Positions 51,560 to 60,522 of a stretch of DNA of 64,000 nucleotides are shown in pieces. This DNA is from Cupriavidus nantongensis (GTDB taxonomy: Bacteria; Pseudomonadota; Gammaproteobacteria; Burkholderiales; Burkholderiaceae): the NCBI RefSeq assembly GCF_001598055.1, contig NZ_CP014845.1, positions 1,302,001 through 1,366,000 of the forward strand. The letters are read 5' to 3'. Each line of letters opens with the position of its first letter. The stretch's first letter is position 1. The position numbers and the translations under genes were made by a program. The notes under the pieces were generated by a model. The model ran no database searches. It was given only the letters and a program-made list of their open reading frames with translations, and had not been told where the DNA came from.

Positions 51560-52614
51560 GCGAAGCGAATTTGCGACCTTATACAACGACACGCGACCTA
51601 GACCAAGACGCGTGGTTCCTTTACCAATCGGCATCGCTGCCCTATTATCAACGGTGCGCGCATCTATGCGAGGACTTTGCGGAATTGTATAACAAATTCC
51701 TTACAGGCTATGGGCTCCATGGGCAGGCGCGACTGGACTACTGGGTGTCCCGCTACCTAACGCACGCTTACAATATTCGACGCGGCATCCAGTTTATCGA
51801 GAATGGCGGCGACTATATGCCGATGATCGGTTTCCTCAACGAGCCTACGACGGATTACCGAGGGCTGGTCGAGCAGCCCCTCGGCTGGATGAGTGATGCG
51901 CAGCGCAAGCAGTGGGATGACACTTTCCAAAGGCTGAGTTACGCCTGTGGTACCGGCAAGACAACGCTTGGCAACAATCGCACCAAAGGCAGACAGTGGT
52001 TGAATCGAGGCTCGATCAATGATCGAAAATATCTTGATCGAGATGATAGTCATCCCGGCGATCGAGCTGACTCCATTAAATACGCCGAGGATTTTGGAAT
52101 TCTATCTCCGCCGTCAAAGTATCCGCAACATACGATTGACACCGCTTTCACGATTGCTCCCGGAGAACCTTGTCCACGTACCGGCGTTTGGGTACCAGCA
52201 CAATGGCTCGGTGGCGAAAGTAATTTTAGCCTAGCGTTCTGCGTTCAAGGCCAACCGATGCAGCCCGCTTATCGGATAATTGGGCTCAAGGTATCAAATC
52301 CTTTTGCAGGATTTGACGACGAGATGGCCGCCGAATATGAAGCGATCGCAAAAGGTTCGCCTGTAACGCAGGCTGTTGATACGACTTGGACATTCGTGGA
52401 GAAGGCAGCCGACGCTCAACTGCAGCCGGAAAGCCATGAGCGACTGCGTGCCGATAGCAATCTCCCATGTCCCAAGACCGGCTACTGGATGACTCCGGCT
52501 AAGGCAGGCTCGAGGCGTTTTTTTCTGCAAGGCGGAATCATGCCCGTCGTTTCGTCGGACTTTGGCTCGACTATTTGGCAATGGGACGTGGACCAGTCCG
52601 ATCCAAGGCTATAA
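51556..52614 (+). CDS. Probable immunity protein (Imm71/Imm72-like) for the 49985 toxin
   Basis: The 352-residue soluble protein overlaps the toxin gene by four bases (ATGA). It has a helical N-terminal domain ('HGQARLDYWVSRYLTHAYN', 'YMPMIGFLNEPTTDYRGLVE') followed by two copies of a Cys/Trp motif: 'CPRTGVWVPAQWLGG' near 205 and 'CPKTGYWMTPAKAGSRRFF' near 310, the latter ending in Thr-Ile-Trp-Gln-Trp-Asp. I recall this layout in T6SS immunity families named Imm71/Imm72, but could not verify it. A damaged paralogue follows at 52694. No signal peptide is present, so the toxin would act in the cytoplasm. Confidence 0.7.
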   Translation: MSEANLRPYTTTRDLDQDAWFLYQSASLPYYQRCAHLCEDFAELYNKFLTGYGLHGQARLDYWVSRYLTHAYNIRRGIQFIENGGDYMPMIGFLNEPTTDYRGLVEQPLGWMSDAQRKQWDDTFQRLSYACGTGKTTLGNNRTKGRQWLNRGSINDRKYLDRDDSHPGDRADSIKYAEDFGILSPPSKYPQHTIDTAFTIAPGEPCPRTGVWVPAQWLGGESNFSLAFCVQGQPMQPAYRIIGLKVSNPFAGFDDEMAAEYEAIAKGSPVTQAVDTTWTFVEKAADAQLQPESHERLRADSNLPCPKTGYWMTPAKAGSRRFFLQGGIMPVVSSDFGSTIWQWDVDQSDPRL

Positions 52615-52693
52615 ATGCCCTTAAAGGACCTCACGTGCTCTCACGTTCATCCCATCTATGTAATAGCGTCGCCTCGAAAGTTATCATTACACC

Positions 52694-53757
52694 ATGAGTG
52701 CAACGAATTACTCGAATGTTGTCTCTTCCAGTCCCAACCTCCCCCGCAACCTGGATCAGGATGCGTGGTTTCTTTATCAGACCACGTCTTTCCGCTTTTA
52801 CGAGTTGTGTGCAACGCTATGCGAAGATTTTGCCACCCTGTACAACAGCTTCATCACCGGCCATGGACTCCATCGCCAAGCTCGGCTGGATTACTGGGTT
52901 TCGCGCTACCTACAGCATGCCGACAACATTCGCCGCGGAATTAAGTTCATTAAGGACGGAGGCGACTATATTCCTATGATTGGTTTTCTTAACTCGCCCA
53001 CCACCGACTATCGCGGTCTCATTGAACAACCACTCGGTTGGATGACCGAAGAACAATCCAAACAGTGGAAAAAATCGCACGAACGGCTTAGCGCTGCTTG
53101 TGGAACCGGGCATGTCACGCTGAACAACCTCCGCTCGGGCGGTTTGGAATGGCTCAAGCGTGGTGCAGATGCGATCGAGTCACCCTTTGTTGACCGGGAC
53201 GATAGCCATGTCGGCGACATGGCCCAGTCAATAGGGTTCCTGGAAAAATATGGCATACTCAATTCATTAGAGACCTATCCAAGGCACAGGATCAACGACG
53301 ATTTTTCAGTATCCCCTGGACAGATATGTCCCCGCACCGGCGTTTGGGTGCCATCACAATGGATTGCAGGCGCCAGTGATTTTAGCTTGGCCTTCTGTGT
53401 TGAAGGTCTATCAATGCAGCCTGCCTACAAAATTATTAGGCTCGATATGTGGCCTCTCGATGAAAAGGCGGGAAGCGCGCTTGAGCCAAATTTGGAACTC
53501 GAAGGTGAGCCGGTAACGAAAGCCATGAATACCACCTGGCATTTTGTGGAAAACGGTCCGATCGACCGAAGCCCTTAAGGAATATCGCCTAAGTTGCGAA
53601 GACAGGCAATTTTGCCCCAAGAGCGGCTGCTGGATAACACCGACTAAGGTTCTCTCCCGGCGATATTTCAAGCAAGGCGACACCATGCCCGTAGTGGCCT
53701 CACTATGGCACTACCATCTGTCAATGGGACATTGACCTGTCGGATCCGAGGCTCTGA
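52694..53757 (+). pseudogene. Paralogous immunity gene with two 3' frameshifts
   Basis: The first 294 residues closely match the 51556 gene ('HRQARLDYWVSRYLQHADN', 'YIPMIGFLNSPTTDYRGLIE', 'CPRTGVWVPSQW'). Near 53560 the reading frame shifts and terminates at 53578. The last motif continues in a second frame ('FCPKSGCWITPTKVLSRRYF') and then in a third (Tyr-Gly-Thr-Thr-Ile-Cys-Gln-Trp-Asp), reaching a natural TGA at 53755-53757. The shorter protein could still be made and fold without its final module, so it is either decaying or a truncated orphan immunity gene. It lies 79 bases after the intact copy. Confidence 0.8.
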
Positions 53758-53889
53758 AACACGTCTAATCGATTCAGGACGACAAGGTCACGCCTAGTCA
53801 TTGAAGACCTCGTTGCCTACGCCAAACGCTTGCGTGATGCGAACCTTGTCACCAGCAGCTTGGACGCGCCAATTGACGAAACCGAATGA
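53758..53889 (+). pseudogene. Possible 3' relic of an unidentified gene
   Basis: Directly after the immunity stop, the same frame stays open for 43 codons without an ATG. It ends with a protein-like stretch, 'VIEDLVAYAKRLRDANLVTS' and then 'LDAPIDETE', before TGA at 53887. The helical, charged pattern resembles the C-terminus of a real protein, but there is no start or ribosome site. It could be debris of a lost gene or chance. Confidence 0.3.
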
Positions 53890-53901
53890 GCGTCAGCGAG
53901 A

Positions 53902-54351
53902 ATGGATAGCACCATGAAGCGCCTACTAACCCCGATCCTCTCCGCAGTCATCGGAGCCATAGTTGGCGCAACCGTGGTACACCAGCTCGCGCACGAAGAA
54001 ACTCCGAAGGTGCACAAGCTTCAGTATCCATTGATGCTTACTGGCGGAAATGCCGATAGCCCTGCCGCAATCCTTCCCCGAGGGACCTCTCTATATTTCG
54101 ATCGCGCCTTCCCGGAAGGCTTTGTCCGATACAAGGTCTACATCAATGTGGAGGGCACAAAGCTCCAGCCTCGGGACGCAACGGAAGAATTCTGGCTAGA
54201 CCCGCTGACTGCAACGCCCTTCGATAAGGACAGCCTGCATGCGCTGCTCAAGCGCTTTCCACTGGGGAAGGATGATTTTTCAGCTGTGCTCGGCTCAGGC
54301 CAATTGACCAAGGAAGAGATACGCGACCTACTCCGCGCGTACAGCGAATAG
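53902..54351 (+). CDS. Small membrane-anchored protein of unknown function
   Basis: The 149-residue product starts at one of two ATGs (53902 or 53914). It has an N-terminal hydrophobic helix at about 8-27 ('LTPILSAVIGAIVGATVVHQ') and a soluble periplasmic-type domain of about 115 residues ending in helices ('QLTKEEIRDLLRAY'). It follows the immunity genes at the end of the T6SS cargo arm on the same strand. It could be a periplasmic immunity or a housekeeping protein; nothing in the sequence decides this. Confidence 0.6.
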   Translation: MDSTMKRLLTPILSAVIGAIVGATVVHQLAHEETPKVHKLQYPLMLTGGNADSPAAILPRGTSLYFDRAFPEGFVRYKVYINVEGTKLQPRDATEEFWLDPLTATPFDKDSLHALLKRFPLGKDDFSAVLGSGQLTKEEIRDLLRAYSE

Positions 54352-54391
54352 TCCGCCTGCAACTATCGCGCGCAACTATTCCTGGAGCATT

Positions 54392-54823
54392 TCACCGACC
54401 CTTCTCCCGCTCCATCTTTTCAATCACCCCCACCCTCTGCCCACAATCCCCCTCCACCGCCTTGCACAGCGTCTTGTCATCCACCCCCAGCTTGCGCTGC
54501 AAGACCCGAAACTCCCGCAAATAGACCCGCGCCGCCGCCTGCGCCCCCGGCAGCGACAAACGCGCCGAACTATTGGCCCCGACCCACGCATAGTAGTAAT
54601 GCCCGAGCAACCGCGCCGCCGTATGCTTCCGGCCGCGCGGAATCTCGTGGGCGATGGCGTCGATGCAGGAGCGGTATTCGTCGGCGTCGTCATGCATGTA
54701 TTCCTGGCAGGCCGCCATGGCATGCCGGCTTGCCTGTGCCACGGCTGGCGGCAGTTCGGTGGTGGCGGCTTGGGTAATGCCCGTGCACACGGCCAGTGCG
54801 CAGGCGATCAGGTTGGGATGCAT
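54392..54823 (-). CDS. Small secreted protein of unknown function
   Basis: The 143-residue product has a signal peptide (hydrophobic 5-17, cleavage likely after Gln-Ala-Ala) and a helical mature part with four Cys residues that could form two disulfides ('MAACQEYMHD', 'YRSCIDAIAH', 'DKTLCKAVEGDCGQ'). The ATG at 54823 gives the signal peptide; an in-frame start 54 bases earlier adds a Cys-rich leader that disrupts it. It converges on the 53902 gene with a 40-base gap. No family is recognised. Confidence 0.65.
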   Translation of the reverse strand: MHPNLIACALAVCTGITQAATTELPPAVAQASRHAMAACQEYMHDDADEYRSCIDAIAHEIPRGRKHTAARLLGHYYYAWVGANSSARLSLPGAQAAARVYLREFRVLQRKLGVDDKTLCKAVEGDCGQRVGVIEKMEREKGR

Positions 54824-54950
54824 GGCATTCGATGCATAGCGTTGATTGCACCTCAGGTTAGCGCCATGGCATGACATCCCCGCGTCATGAAGCAGTCACG
54901 ATGGGCCCATAGAGTGGCTGCCTGCAGCCGCTTCCCAAAGGATTGGCCAC

Positions 54951-56789
54951 ATGACACGCAAACGGTATGTCGTCGCGAGCCTGGGTGCGCTCGCTCTTGC
55001 AGGCATCGTTGCTGCCTGCGGTTCCGGGAATGACGAGGGCGGTTCGGCGCCGTCGAGCCCTGCTCCGGTGGCGGATGCTCCGGTATCGGTCAAGATCATC
55101 GGTCTTAATGATTTCCACGGCAACCTGGAAGCGCCGGGCGGCAGCGTGGTGGTGCAGGATGCCGCCAACCCGGCTGGTACCCGGGTATCGGCGGGCGGTG
55201 CCGCGTACCTGGCGGCGCTGATCCAGACCCTGAAGGCGAAGAATCCGAATAACGTGGTGGTGGCTGCCGGCGACATGGTCGGCGCTTCGCCGCTGGTTTC
55301 CGGGGCGTTCCATGAGGAGCCGGCCATCGATGTGCTGGGCCAGATGGGCCTGGAAATTTCATCGGTGGGCAATCATGAGTTCGACAAGGGCCGCGATGAG
55401 CTGCTGCGGCTGCAGAACGGGGGCTGCTTTCCGCGGTCGGCCGACGGACGGCGCGGCATCGTCGGCGTGGACACGTGCATGACCAACGGCGCCTACGCCG
55501 GGGCGAAGTTCAAGTACCTGGCCGCCAACGTCATTGACCAGGCAACCGGCAAGCCGCTGTTGCCGGCGTACCAGATCAAGACCTTCGACTGGGCCAAGGT
55601 CGCCTTTATCGGCATGACGCTGAAGGACACGCCGTCGGTGGTCACGCCCGCGGGCACGGCGGGCCTGAGGTTCGAGTCCGAGGCAGACACGGTCAACAAG
55701 CTGATTCCGGAACTGCGCCAGCAGAACGTCAATGCGATCGTGGTGTTGCTGCATGAAGGCGGATCGACCACGGCGGGCACGGTGAACGACAAGAGCTGCC
55801 CGGGACTGAACGGCGCCATCGTGTCGATCGTCGACAAGCTCGATCCCGCCGTGGATATCGTGGTCAGCGGCCACACCCACCAGGAATATGTCTGCACCCG
55901 GCCGGACGGCAAGCTGCTGACGCAGACGGGCTTCTACGGCCGGCTGGCTTCGGAAATCGACATCACCATCGATCCGGCCACGCGCCGGGTCTCGTCCAAG
56001 CTGGCGAACAACCGCGTGGCGGTCAACGATCTGGTGATCAAGGACAGCCAGGGCAAGCCGATCCCGCTGCCTGCCGGCTATACGGCGCTGCCGAAGGACA
56101 GCGCGGTCGACGCGATGGTCAGCCGTTACGTGGAACTGACCGCGCCGATCAAGAATGCGGTGGTGGGCGCCATCACCGCGAGCATCGATCGCACCCAGAC
56201 TGCGGCGGGTGAGTCGGCACTGGGCGACCTGGTGGCGGACGCCTACCTGGCCGGCACGTCGGATGCATCATTCGGGCCGGCGGTGATCGCCTTCACCAAT
56301 CCCGGCGGGCTGCGCCAGAACCTGACGTACGACGCCGCCACCAATGGCCAGACCACGTTCGGGCAGCTCTACGCCGTGATGCCCTTCGGCAACAGCATGG
56401 TGACGATGGACCTGACCGGCGCGCAAATCCTGCGGCTGCTGGAACAGCAATGGGAGGCGCCTCAACCTGCGGGCGGTCGCGTGCTGCAGGTTTCCAGCGG
56501 CTTTAGCTATACCTGGGACGCGAGCAAGCCGGCAGGCGCCGCCGCGGGACAGGGCAATCGCGTCGACCCGGCGTCGCTGCGGCTCAACGGCGTCGTCATC
56601 GACCCCGCCAAGACCTACCGCGTCACGGTGAACAACTTCATGGCGTCCGGCGGCGACAATTTCACGGTGCTGACGCAAGGCACGAACCAGCAAGCCGGGC
56701 CGGTCGATATCGATGTCTTCGAAAGCTATTTCAGGGCGAAATCCCCGGTCGGTCCGGGCGCACCGAACCGGATCACGCGCCTGAACTGA
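54951..56789 (+). CDS. UshA-like 5'-nucleotidase / 2',3'-cyclic phosphodiesterase lipoprotein
   Basis: The 612-residue protein has a lipoprotein signal (lipobox Val-Ala-Ala-Cys, C23). The calcineurin-type metallophosphatase domain shows 'IGLNDFHGNLE' (D54, H56), 'GDMVGASPL', 'GNHEFDKG' and 'VSGHTHQEY'. The C-terminal 5'-nucleotidase domain has 'NPGGLRQNLTY' and 'YRVTVNNFMASGGDNF'. It dephosphorylates nucleotides at the cell surface or in the periplasm. AAAGGA seven bases before the ATG supports the start. It lies just outside the T6SS locus and probably marks the return to core genome. Confidence 0.93.
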   Translation: MTRKRYVVASLGALALAGIVAACGSGNDEGGSAPSSPAPVADAPVSVKIIGLNDFHGNLEAPGGSVVVQDAANPAGTRVSAGGAAYLAALIQTLKAKNPNNVVVAAGDMVGASPLVSGAFHEEPAIDVLGQMGLEISSVGNHEFDKGRDELLRLQNGGCFPRSADGRRGIVGVDTCMTNGAYAGAKFKYLAANVIDQATGKPLLPAYQIKTFDWAKVAFIGMTLKDTPSVVTPAGTAGLRFESEADTVNKLIPELRQQNVNAIVVLLHEGGSTTAGTVNDKSCPGLNGAIVSIVDKLDPAVDIVVSGHTHQEYVCTRPDGKLLTQTGFYGRLASEIDITIDPATRRVSSKLANNRVAVNDLVIKDSQGKPIPLPAGYTALPKDSAVDAMVSRYVELTAPIKNAVVGAITASIDRTQTAAGESALGDLVADAYLAGTSDASFGPAVIAFTNPGGLRQNLTYDAATNGQTTFGQLYAVMPFGNSMVTMDLTGAQILRLLEQQWEAPQPAGGRVLQVSSGFSYTWDASKPAGAAAGQGNRVDPASLRLNGVVIDPAKTYRVTVNNFMASGGDNFTVLTQGTNQQAGPVDIDVFESYFRAKSPVGPGAPNRITRLN

Positions 56790-56796
56790 AGTAGCG

Positions 56797-56815
56797 AGCG
56801 GCGGCCCGCGCCGCT
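56797..56815. terminator. Hairpin between converging nucleotidase and MFS genes
   Basis: AGCGGCG and CGCCGCT form a 7-base stem with a five-base loop, in the 24-base gap of two converging genes. GC-rich without a long T run; a shared terminator is likely from position. Confidence 0.5.
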
Positions 56816-58199
56816 ACGGACGCGGCGCGTCAGCGGCCAGCCGCATCCAGCTGGCCACGGCACCGGCGCCAGCGAACGCCGCGCCCAACGCCAGCGCCAG
56901 ACCCGGCCCGTGGTCGCCGCCGATGCCGAAGCACAATGCCACCAGCGCCGCCCCCGTGGCCTGCCCCAGCAGCCGGGCCGTGGCCACCACGCCGCTGGCG
57001 CCGCCGCTGCGCTCGCGCGGGGCGCTGGTCATCAAGGCCTTGAGATTGGGCGACTGGAAGAAGCCGAACCCGGCGCCGCACAGGCACATGCGGATGCCGA
57101 TATCGAACGCGCTGGGGTTGGCCGGCAGCAGCGCCAGCGACAGCATGCCGGCACTGAGCACGGCCAGGCCCACGCCGCCGAGCACGGCGGGCGGATAGCG
57201 GTCGGACAGGCGCCCGGCCAGCGGTCCGATCAGCGCCACCACGACGGACCATGGCGTCAGCAGGAAGCCGGTTTCCACCTGCCCTCGCCCCAGCACGTGC
57301 TGGAAATAGAACGGCAGCGACACAAAGGCCAGCCCCTGCGCCGCGAACGAACACACCGCGGTCAGCGTCGACAGCGCGAACATCGGCCGCCGGAACAGGT
57401 CCACCGGCAGCATCGGCGCCGGATGGCCGCGCTCGCGCCTCAGCAGCAGCCCGAACGCCACCACGAAGACGCCGGCCGCGGCCAGCGACAAGTGCAGCGG
57501 CGCGCGCTGGGTGCCCTCGCCCAGCGCCAGGATCAGCGCGGCAAAGGCAATCACGGTGAGCCCCGCTGCCACGCGATCGAAGCCGTGCGTGCTGCGTGCC
57601 GTCTGCGGCAGCGAGCCGCGCCCGATCGCCAGCGCCAGCAGGCCGATCGGCAGGTTGACGGCAAACAGCCACGGCCACGTGCCGAACGACAGGATCACCG
57701 ACGCCACCGTCGGCCCCACCGCGAACGAAACCCCGACCACCAGCGCATTCAGCCCCAGCCCGCGGCCAAGCCGGTGGGTCGGAAAGATCGCGCTGATCAG
57801 CGCCGTGTTGACGCTCATGACGGCCGCCGCGCCGATGCCCTGCAGCACCCGCGCCGCGGCCAGCGTCGGCAGCGACCACGCCAGCGCGCACACCACCGAC
57901 GCGGCCGTGAACAGCAGCACGCCGCCCAGGTAGATGCGCCGGTGGCCAACCACGCCGCCCAGCGCCGCGAACGGCAGCAGCGTCGCCACCATCGCCAGCT
58001 GGTAGGCGTTGATCACCCACACCGAGGCTGCCGGGGTGGCGCGCAGGTCCGCCGCAATCGATGGCAACGCCGTATTGGCGATGGCGGTATCGAGCGTGGC
58101 CAGGGCGACGGCGATCAGGATGGCGGCCATGCCGCGCCGCTCGCGCGAGGTCATGGCGTCGGCCGCAGAGGCGGTCTGAATGGGGGCTGTGTTGGACAC
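56814..58199 (-). CDS. DHA2-family MFS drug efflux transporter
   Basis: The 461-residue protein has many hydrophobic helices and the DHA2/EmrB-type motif in helix 1 ('LATLDTAIANTALPSIAADL'), then 'SVWVINAYQLAMVATLLPFA' in helix 2 and 'GHRRIYLGG' in the first cytoplasmic loop. It should export drugs or other small toxic compounds using the proton gradient. A GTG at 58199 was chosen because sequence before it is Pro/Arg/Cys-rich; an ATG at 58154 is also possible. It is divergent from a TetR gene, which very likely represses it. Confidence 0.88.
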   Translation of the reverse strand: MSNTAPIQTASAADAMTSRERRGMAAILIAVALATLDTAIANTALPSIAADLRATPAASVWVINAYQLAMVATLLPFAALGGVVGHRRIYLGGVLLFTAASVVCALAWSLPTLAAARVLQGIGAAAVMSVNTALISAIFPTHRLGRGLGLNALVVGVSFAVGPTVASVILSFGTWPWLFAVNLPIGLLALAIGRGSLPQTARSTHGFDRVAAGLTVIAFAALILALGEGTQRAPLHLSLAAAGVFVVAFGLLLRRERGHPAPMLPVDLFRRPMFALSTLTAVCSFAAQGLAFVSLPFYFQHVLGRGQVETGFLLTPWSVVVALIGPLAGRLSDRYPPAVLGGVGLAVLSAGMLSLALLPANPSAFDIGIRMCLCGAGFGFFQSPNLKALMTSAPRERSGGASGVVATARLLGQATGAALVALCFGIGGDHGPGLALALGAAFAGAGAVASWMRLAADAPRP

Positions 58200-58352
58200 T
58201 TTCTTTACCGGTTGCCGCCGGGGCCGGGGTTCGCAGTGCGGGGGCGCACTGCAGCCGGGGCGATCATCAGGCAAGACGATACGGGAAAACCCTTCACCTT
58301 GCTGAAGAGGCATTCCTATGTATGCACATTTACGCTTCGGCAAGACCGATTA

Positions 58353-58392
58353 AATGATGCTCAACATCTATTGAATAAATGATGCACATCAT
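58353..58392. promoter_or_regulatory. Probable TetR operator pair between MFS and tetR
   Basis: ATGATG-CA-CATCAT (58379-58392) is a 14-base dyad. A related copy, GATG-CTCAA-CATC, lies at 58356-58368, and both are preceded by AAAT. They sit in the 232-base divergent gap, close to the tetR start, and are good candidates for the repressor binding sites. Confidence 0.6.
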
Positions 58393-58431
58393 CTAAGCTT
58401 CGTGAAAGCCCAACCCCAGCGAGGTCTACAG

Positions 58432-59025
58432 ATGGCACGCGCATCACGCGAGCAAACCGACAAGAATCGCGAGGCGATCGAACAAGCGTCGTCGCGGCTG
58501 TTCCGCGAGCGCGGCCTCAACGGGGTCAGCGTGGCGGAACTGATGGCCGGCGCCGGCCTGACCCATGGCGGCTTCTACGGCCATTTTGCGTCGAAGGACG
58601 CGCTCGCGGCGCAGGCCTGCAAGCGCGCGTTCGAGGAATCGACCGCACGCTGGGAGCGCCGCCTTGCACGTGCCGACGGCGACCGCAAGGCCATGCTCGC
58701 CAACCTGGTCGAGCCCTACCTGACCGCCGCGCATTGCGCCAACCCAGGCGTCGGCTGCGCGGCCGCCGCGCTGGCCGTCGATGTCGCCCGCGAGCCCGCC
58801 GGCAAACCGGTGCGCCAGGCCTATGCCGAAGGGCTGCGAATCATGATCGATGACATGGCCCAGACCGTGGCGTCGGACGATCCGCAGGTACGCCACGACC
58901 AGGCGCTGGTGCGAATGGCGTTGCTGGTCGGCGCCCTCACGCTCGCGCGCGCCACCGAAGGCGATCCGCTCTCCGACGAGATGCTGAACGCGGCGCGGGC
59001 TCACCTGCTGGACAGCACCGCCTAG
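58432..59025 (+). CDS. TetR-family transcriptional repressor
   Basis: The 197-residue protein has the N-terminal TetR helix-turn-helix ('GLNGVSVAELMAGAGLTHGG' then 'FYGHFASKDAL') and a helical ligand domain with two Cys near 115-120. It is divergent from the DHA2 efflux gene, the common arrangement for local drug-sensing control. The ATG at 58432 matches the family start; a GTG 30 bases earlier would overlap the operator side. It probably also represses itself. Confidence 0.92.
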   Translation: MARASREQTDKNREAIEQASSRLFRERGLNGVSVAELMAGAGLTHGGFYGHFASKDALAAQACKRAFEESTARWERRLARADGDRKAMLANLVEPYLTAAHCANPGVGCAAAALAVDVAREPAGKPVRQAYAEGLRIMIDDMAQTVASDDPQVRHDQALVRMALLVGALTLARATEGDPLSDEMLNAARAHLLDSTA

Positions 59026-59135
59026 TACCCAAGCTTTTTTCCTGAAGACTGACCGACAACCCGCGGCCGAACGCAGCGGGATGCCCTTCCTTTGCCCTTT
59101 CCGACCCGCACCGAAACCGAGACCACGAGAGCCCC

Positions 59136-60440
59136 ATGTTCGCCCAAGCCCTTTCCCGCCGGCTCGACCGGCGCGGCATCCACTACGCGTGGCTGATCGC
59201 CGCCCTGACCTTCCTGGTCATGCTCACCACTTCGGCCGCGCTTGGCCTGCCCGGGGCCTTCCTGCAGCCGATGAGCCGCGAGATGGGCTGGAACACCGAC
59301 CAGATCTCGTCGATCCTGGCGTTCCGCTTTGCGCTGTTCGGGCTGATGGCGCCGTTCTCGGCGCTGCTGATGGATCGCTTCGGCGTGCGCAACGTGGTCT
59401 GCGCAGCGCTGGCGCTGATTGCCGGCGGCATGGCGCTGGCCACTGTGTCGACCGAGCTGTGGCAGCTCTTTGTGGCATGGGGTCTGATGCTGGGCGTCGG
59501 CTCGGGGCTGACGGCGCTGGTGCTGGCGGCCATCGTTGCCAATCGCTGGTTCAGCGCACGGCGCGGCCTGGTGATGGGCATCCTGACGGCCAGCGCCGCC
59601 ACCGGGCAACTGGCATTCCTGCCGGTGGCGGCCTGGCTGATCGAGCATATGGGCTGGCGCGTAGCCGTGCTGCCGGTGCTGGTTGCGTGCGCGGCGCTGG
59701 CGCTGCTGGTTTTCGGGCTGATGCGCAGCCGGCCCGCCGATGTGGGACTGGCGGCGTTCGGCGAAGCGCCGGCCAGCGCGGCCGTACCGCCCGCACCCCA
59801 GCCTGCTACGCCGTTCACGCTGAGAGGCCCGTTCCGCGTGCTGCGCGAAGCGTCGCGTACCCAGGCGTTCTGGGTGCTGGCGGGCACCTTCTTCATCTGC
59901 GGCCTGAGCACCAACGGCCTGATCCAGACGCATTTCATCGCACTGTGCGGCGACTTCGGCATGGGCCCGGTGCCGGCGGCGTCCGCGCTGGCCATGATGG
60001 GCGCGTTCGATTTCGTCGGCACCATCCTGTCGGGCTGGCTCTCGGACCGCTACGACAGCCGCAAGCTGCTGTTCTGGTACTACGCGCTGCGCGGCCTGTC
60101 GCTGTTCTGGCTGCCGCACTCCACCTTCACGCTGTACGGGCTGTCGATCTTTGCGATGTTCTACGGCCTCGACTGGATCGCCACCGTGCCGCCGACGGTC
60201 AAATTGGCGGCAACCGCGTTCGGGCGCGAGCGCGCGCCGATGGTGTTCGGCTGGATCTTCGCAGCGCACCAGATCGGCGCGGCGGTGGCGGCGTTCGGCG
60301 CAGGCCTGAGCCGTACGCTGCTGCTGACCTATACGCCGGCGCTCTACGCGGCGGGAGCGGCCTGCCTGGTGGCGGCGCTGATGGCGTTGATGGTCAGCCG
60401 CCAGCGCGCGGGGGTGGTCACAGAGGCGGCGCGCGCCTAA
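59136..60440 (+). CDS. MFS transporter, organic-acid/oxalate-formate type
   Basis: The 434-residue protein has 12 likely helices. Helix 1 reads 'ALTFLVMLTTSAALGLPGAF', the loop has 'LMDRFGVRNVV', helix 5 follows 'RGLVMGILTASAATGQL', and the second half has 'GWLSDRYDSRKLL' in the equivalent loop. This layout resembles the carboxylate/oxalate-formate antiporter branch more than drug pumps. The substrate cannot be told from sequence. It follows tetR on the same strand with a 110-base gap, so co-regulation is possible. Confidence 0.85.
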   Translation: MFAQALSRRLDRRGIHYAWLIAALTFLVMLTTSAALGLPGAFLQPMSREMGWNTDQISSILAFRFALFGLMAPFSALLMDRFGVRNVVCAALALIAGGMALATVSTELWQLFVAWGLMLGVGSGLTALVLAAIVANRWFSARRGLVMGILTASAATGQLAFLPVAAWLIEHMGWRVAVLPVLVACAALALLVFGLMRSRPADVGLAAFGEAPASAAVPPAPQPATPFTLRGPFRVLREASRTQAFWVLAGTFFICGLSTNGLIQTHFIALCGDFGMGPVPAASALAMMGAFDFVGTILSGWLSDRYDSRKLLFWYYALRGLSLFWLPHSTFTLYGLSIFAMFYGLDWIATVPPTVKLAATAFGRERAPMVFGWIFAAHQIGAAVAAFGAGLSRTLLLTYTPALYAAGAACLVAALMALMVSRQRAGVVTEAARA

Positions 60441-60498
60441 GCCAGGCGTGAGGCGTTGTTCGCGTCAGCGCTGGCGGAGAGAACGAGAAAGAGAACTC

Positions 60499-60519
60499 GC
60501 CGGCGTCATGCGCGCCGGC
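60499..60519. terminator. Hairpin between converging MFS and pssA genes
   Basis: GCCGGCG-TCATGCG-CGCCGGC gives a 7-base stem with a seven-base loop, just before the pssA stop and after the MFS stop. A shared terminator is likely by position. Confidence 0.5.
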
Positions 60520-60522
60520 CAC

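Noticed and set aside
58200..58343. Longer N-terminus of the DHA2 transporter starting at 58343
   Set aside because: The leader is Pro/Arg/Cys-rich and would run through the divergent promoter; the helix-1 motif begins soon after the GTG at 58199.
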